Both the position numbers and the translations under genes were made by a program. Below are positions 5,101 through 7,735 of a stretch of DNA of 7,735 bases, one piece after another (the stretch's first letter is position 1; every line of letters starts with the position of its first letter). The notes under the pieces were generated by a model. The model saw nothing but the letters and a program-made list of their open reading frames with translations, was not told where the DNA came from and did no database searches. Source of the stretch: Oscillospiraceae bacterium (GTDB taxonomy: Bacteria; Bacillota_A; Clostridia; Oscillospirales; Ruminococcaceae); assembly GCA_017829075.1 (NCBI GenBank), contig JAGAJA010000106.1, forward strand, positions 1 to 7,735, in the 5' to 3' direction.

Positions 5101-5690
5101 TAAGTAACCTCTAAAAACCCACAAAAATACAGGCCAATAGAGGGCTTAGCATAATCGGTCAAATATTGACCTGCAAATGATACTTTGAAACAGAAACTTT
5201 ACCTTGATTGTTACCTTTTACTTGAAAAAGGGCGCAGTTATCCCATATCAGGCAGAGGTTCGTTTTAAGTAACTGTACCTGCAAAAGTTATATACCAGAT
5301 TGGTGATTCCGATATTCATCCATGCACGTGTAATGCCTATGCTTCTTACTGTTATGCCGTGCATAGCCCCTGTCATAAATCCAAAGATACGTTCAATGCG
5401 GCATCTGATTCTGGATTTCCTGCGGTTATTCATTTTCTGCTCTGAGGTCAGCGGAGAGTTGCGAAATCCTTTTTCACAAATTGCTGCCCATTCGTTCCAC
5501 GGAACTATTCGCTCTATCTGCTCCGGAAATTCTCTTTTCTTCGTCCGTACCTGTAACAGTTCGTCCTCCAGGCTCGATAAACTTATCTGCTTATTCATAC
5601 TTTTATTATACCATTTTCTGCCATGCAACTGATTTGTTTACTAATCGTGCTTAATTCCTAATTTGTGGGCTTTGTGCGGCGTTGCCCTAA
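5101..5690 (-). mobile_element. IS5-family element, internally deleted, with probable ends and TAA flanks
   Basis: The transposase remnant lies between two similar ends. One is GTAACCTCTAAAAACCCACAA at 5104. The other, read on the minus strand from 5687, starts GGGCAACGCC and continues GCACAAAGCCCACAAAT. The two align with gaps, sharing AAC near the edge and CCCACAAA inside. TAA flanks both sides (5101-5103 and 5688-5690), consistent with the TNA duplication of some IS5 groups. A full element would be roughly 600-700 bp longer. The transposase is certain. The exact ends are moderate inference. A small palindrome, GGTCAA-ATA-TTGACC (5159-5173), lies near the lower end. Confidence 0.5.
5248..5598 (-). 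pseudogene. IS5-family transposase with the catalytic middle deleted
   Basis: From ATG 5598 the 116 residues begin MNKQISLSSLEDELLQVRTK and continue through IERIVPWNEWAAIC, the N-terminal domain of IS5 transposases (compare 'RMEQILPW' in IS5). Immediately after comes EKGFRNSPLTSEQKMNNR, then RIRCRIERIFGFMTGAMHG and the end NLVYNFCRYSYLKR, which is the normal C-terminus. The join is in frame, but about 200 residues holding both aspartates of the DDE triad are gone. The glutamate of 'RIERIFG' remains. The protein cannot catalyse transposition but could still bind the ends. A TTG start at 5628 would add 10 residues. A TGG-TATAAT box ends 9 bases before the ATG, too close for a ribosome site. Confidence 0.8.
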
Positions 5691-5745
5691 ATAAATTGTA
5701 TTTTGCAATGCATATATGTAAAACTTGCAGAAATTGGTTTTTAAT

Positions 5746-5850
5746 ATAAACGACAACTTTTAAAACATAAGAAAAAGACAAATAGCCCTTAAACCCGCTC
5801 TTGGTCAGGGTTTAAAGACTATTTGAATTAGTTCCTTTGTTGTCGTTTAT
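5746..5850. repeat. 105-bp palindromic segment between the IS remnant and the hydrolase operon
   Basis: ATAAACGACAAC (5746-5757) and GTTGTCGTTTAT (5839-5850) are perfect inverted copies. Inside them a second pair, 5780-5796 and 5808-5824, forms a 17-base stem. The spacers between outer and inner arms do not match. The layout suggests a tiny non-coding element with terminal repeats or a structured RNA. The rest of the 5599-5959 stretch has no gene. Confidence 0.55.
5769..5824 (-). terminator. Probable terminator of the hydrolase operon
   Basis: Read on the minus strand, AAATAGTCTTTAAACCC pairs along all 17 positions with GGGTTTAAGGGCTATTT (two G-U pairs) around an 11-base loop, followed by GTCTTTTTCTT. 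The G-U pairs form only in the minus-strand RNA, and the T-tract is on that side. This matches the direction of the genes ending at 5960. Confidence 0.65.
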
Positions 5851-5920
5851 TTTCAATGAAAACAATGTTATTCTGTACCTTGGACTACAAAATAAAACGA
5901 GAGTAAATTTTAAATCACGT

Positions 5921-5950
5921 GGCTTTATAGAGCCGTTTTTCGGTTTTTTT
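5921..5950 (+). terminator. Weak terminator-like hairpin with T-runs
   Basis: GGCTTTATAGAGCC (5921-5934) is nearly self-complementary (4-bp stem, 6-base loop) and is followed on the plus strand by GTTTTT and a TTTTTTT run. No plus-strand gene ends here, so its use is doubtful. Confidence 0.25.
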
Positions 5951-5959
5951 CGTTAGTCC

Positions 5960-7177
5960 TTATCGTTTATTTCCCATTTTATTCTGTTGATTACACGACC
6001 TGTCGCGGCGCTCTATCATTTCTGCCCACAGTAGTACTGCGTCCATCGCCGCGGTCTGATTTCCGCAGCAGCAGTGGTCTGCACCCTGCTCGAACTCCGT
6101 TATCTCGCGGGAGGAGACTGACTGCGCTTTCCGCAGAATCAGCAGATGCCTGCCCAGACCCGCGCGGCATGCCATTGAATCCCTGCTGCCGCCGATTATC
6201 AGGTAGTCCTTGGTCAGCTTGTCGGCAATCGGACGGAGGTCTATGCTCCAGAGTATCTTCGCCAGCCGGTAGACGTTCGTTGTCCCCATGCGGTGGAAAT
6301 ACGTCCGGAAGAACGGCATTCCCTTTCCCTTTTTCGCGGCGTAAAGAATGTTTATCAACCAGCCGAAGCCGTAAAGTACCACATTCAGCAGACCTATCGT
6401 CAGCCCGTTCACAAAAGCGTTGTCTGAGAAGTTCATTTTCAGCGCGCCGAACTGCGCAATGCTGACGCACTTAGTCACCCTGTCGTCAAATGCGGACGCT
6501 CTCGGCGCGAAGAATCCGCCCAATGACTGCCCCACGAGTATAACGTCATGCAGGTCGAAATATTCCGTGACTGCCATCATCGGCTTTTCCCACTCTATGA
6601 CCAGCGGAGCGCCGTGCAGCCGGATACACTCTCCCTGCCCCGGCCCCTCGAAAAGGTAAACATCGTAGCCGCGCTCGCGGAGGTACTCGCACTCGCTGAA
6701 AAACTCCTCGTAGCTGGAGTCAAACCCGCCGTGCATTACGATAGTTCCCTTCGGCGACTCGGCATTGAATTTCAGCACCGGCATTTCACAACCCTCGTAA
6801 GGTACTTTGACAAGCTTTACTATCGGACGTTCTCCGCTGAAAAAATCCGCGTAGTACTGGAAGAAAAGTTCCCGCGCCTTTTTCCATGCGTTCAGCCCGT
6901 TCTCGTCCTCCCAGTCAGTGTAGAACTCGGACATGCGGTACAGCGCCGCAGCGTTCTTTATATGCCCCTGTTCCAGTTCGGAATCAGCTCTGTTTTTCAG
7001 CACTCCGTAAAAGTCAGCCGCGCTCTTTATCGCAGGACCTATCTCCTTTGCGACTGCAAGGTCGCAGCCGTCCATGTTGACAAGGCGGTTCAGCTGAAAG
7101 CTGATTCCCGGGTCGCTGTTGAGTTTATGCATTCCGACCGGAATCTTCATAGGCTTTGTGATGTCGTACTTTTCCAT
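5960..7177 (-). CDS. Alpha/beta hydrolase with N-terminal helical cap
   Basis: The 405-residue protein has an alpha/beta hydrolase core from about residue 120. TIVMHGGFDSSYEEF (145-159) gives the HGG oxyanion-hole turn, and VYLFEGPGQGE (173-183) is the strand typical of FrsA/DUF1100-like esterases. The nucleophile elbow is GQSLGG (216-221) with Ser218. The likely acid is Asp333 in IIGGSRDSM, and the base His368 in QGADHCC. Residues 40-115 are mainly helical and probably form the N-terminal substrate lid of this group. ATG 7177 is 2 bases after the upstream stop, and its GAGAGG site lies inside that gene's last codons, so the two are coupled. It is cytoplasmic with no signal peptide. Residues 255-285 are hydrophobic (GLTIGLLNVVLYGFGWLINILY) and may be a cap segment or membrane-touching. 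The substrate is unknown. Confidence 0.85.
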   Translation of the reverse strand: MEKYDITKPMKIPVGMHKLNSDPGISFQLNRLVNMDGCDLAVAKEIGPAIKSAADFYGVLKNRADSELEQGHIKNAAALYRMSEFYTDWEDENGLNAWKKARELFFQYYADFFSGERPIVKLVKVPYEGCEMPVLKFNAESPKGTIVMHGGFDSSYEEFFSECEYLRERGYDVYLFEGPGQGECIRLHGAPLVIEWEKPMMAVTEYFDLHDVILVGQSLGGFFAPRASAFDDRVTKCVSIAQFGALKMNFSDNAFVNGLTIGLLNVVLYGFGWLINILYAAKKGKGMPFFRTYFHRMGTTNVYRLAKILWSIDLRPIADKLTKDYLIIGGSRDSMACRAGLGRHLLILRKAQSVSSREITEFEQGADHCCCGNQTAAMDAVLLWAEMIERRDRSCNQQNKMGNKR

Positions 7178-7179
7178 TC

Positions 7180-7735
7180 TCAGAACCTCTCACTCAAAAA
7201 CTGCTCTATCTCGGGCAGGTACAGGTCGGGGCGCATGACAAGCCCCATATGTCCGCCGTAGGTCTGCTTTACGACTGGGTCGGTGAAAATATCCACAAGC
7301 TTCTGCGAGTCCGCCTTGTCGAACATGTCGTTATCCGGGATAAGAACAAGCACCTTTCCCGCAAGGTAGCCGAAATCGCTCTTCTTGAATCTCTCCAGCC
7401 TGGTTATGTCGTTGGTCGCCTGAATGGCGCGCAGGAACATGTATCGGTAGCTTTCGTCCGAGCCGACGCATTCCAGGAACGAGACCGCATAGTTCTTCTC
7501 CTCATCAGTTTCGTTCCGGAAGTGCTTCTTGACCGATTCTACAAGTCTTACCCTCAGCTTGTCGAATTTTGTGTTTTTTATGTAGACCTTCATAAGCGGC
7601 ACGTACAGTTTTTCCTTTTTCATTGATTCAACGTAGGTGGAATCAACGGTCAGCGTGGACACCATTATCAGTCCACCGACCATGTACAGCTTTGCGTAAA
7701 GCTGCGCGAGGACTCCCCCGTCGCTGATGCCGACA
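7180..7735 (-). CDS. Alpha/beta hydrolase, 5' end outside the window
   Basis: The frame is open to the right edge, so the ATG at 7683 is internal, not the start. The visible 184 residues begin VGISDGGVLAQLYAKLY, whose GISDGG is a G-x-S-x-G nucleophile elbow. The acid is probably in LVLIPDNDMF and the base is the histidine of TYGGHMGLV. A variable helical cap lies between 'STLTVDSTYVE' and 'RFKKSDFGYLAG'. The protein ends EIEQFLSERF, a usual C-terminal helix. It differs clearly from the downstream hydrolase (different elbow, no N-terminal cap seen), so the pair is not a recent tandem duplication. Stop and next start are 2 bases apart, indicating one operon. Hydrolase class and substrate cannot be told. 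Confidence 0.85.
   Translation of the reverse strand, partial: VGISDGGVLAQLYAKLYMVGGLIMVSTLTVDSTYVESMKKEKLYVPLMKVYIKNTKFDKLRVRLVESVKKHFRNETDEEKNYAVSFLECVGSDESYRYMFLRAIQATNDITRLERFKKSDFGYLAGKVLVLIPDNDMFDKADSQKLVDIFTDPVVKQTYGGHMGLVMRPDLYLPEIEQFLSERF

Noticed and set aside
6548..7261. Plus-strand reading frame (237 codons) antisense to the hydrolases
   Set aside because: It spans the two-gene junction of a clear minus-strand operon and has no domain.
1..7735. CRISPR array, tRNA, rRNA or retron-like RNA
   Set aside because: No regularly spaced direct repeats, cloverleaf or ribosomal RNA signature, and no reverse transcriptase gene. The palindromes near 5746-5850 are not accompanied by one.

Overview
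The window looks like a low-to-mid GC Clostridia chromosome, probably Oscillospiraceae/Ruminococcus-like. This is inferred from strong sigma-A promoters (TTGACA/TATAAT with 17-bp spacers), AGGAGG-type ribosome sites and the protein families present. No rRNA or tRNA gene is present, so the taxonomy is an impression. Much of the window is accessory DNA in decay: gene remnants, insertion-element derivatives and rearrangement junctions lie between a few intact genes.

Left part (1-2280). A fragment of a sigma-70-family factor (minus strand, running off the left edge) abuts, at about base 140/141, a small plus-strand helix-turn-helix gene that ends in a terminator. A minus-strand operon follows, read from a promoter near 2250-2278. 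Its first reading frame is an unnamed helical protein broken by a -1 shift in an A-run. A pRiA4b ORF-3-like gene comes next, separated from the first protein only by an in-frame stop. An intact UPF0158-family gene ends the operon and is translationally coupled to the gene before it. The first two may once have been one protein.

Middle (2346-3805). A plus-strand remnant of a GGDEF diguanylate cyclase is interrupted by a 275-bp miniature inverted-repeat element flanked by TA. Removing the element and one TA restores the frame to about base 2850, where the remnant meets the truncated 3' end of a minus-strand Fic pseudogene. That pseudogene also has a frameshift and has lost two signature glycines. 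Its strong promoter is back-to-back with an equally strong plus-strand promoter.

Right of centre (3806-5959). The plus-strand promoter drives an intact class II Fic protein with an inhibitory helix, a canonical HPFxDGNGRxxR motif and a C-terminal winged helix. A clean terminator follows. Next is an internally deleted IS5-family element whose transposase has lost its middle. One of its ends shares its inverted repeat with the miniature element in the GGDEF remnant. A 105-bp palindromic segment beyond it contains a likely minus-strand terminator.

Right end (5960-7735). Two tightly coupled alpha/beta hydrolases lie on the minus strand, and the upstream one runs off the window. Both keep a recognisable Ser-Asp-His triad. 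Their substrates cannot be told from sequence.

I do not see a convincing new multi-gene system. The most informative signals are the reconstructable insertion in the GGDEF remnant, the divergent pair of one live and one dead Fic gene, and the broken helical/pRiA4b/UPF0158 operon.
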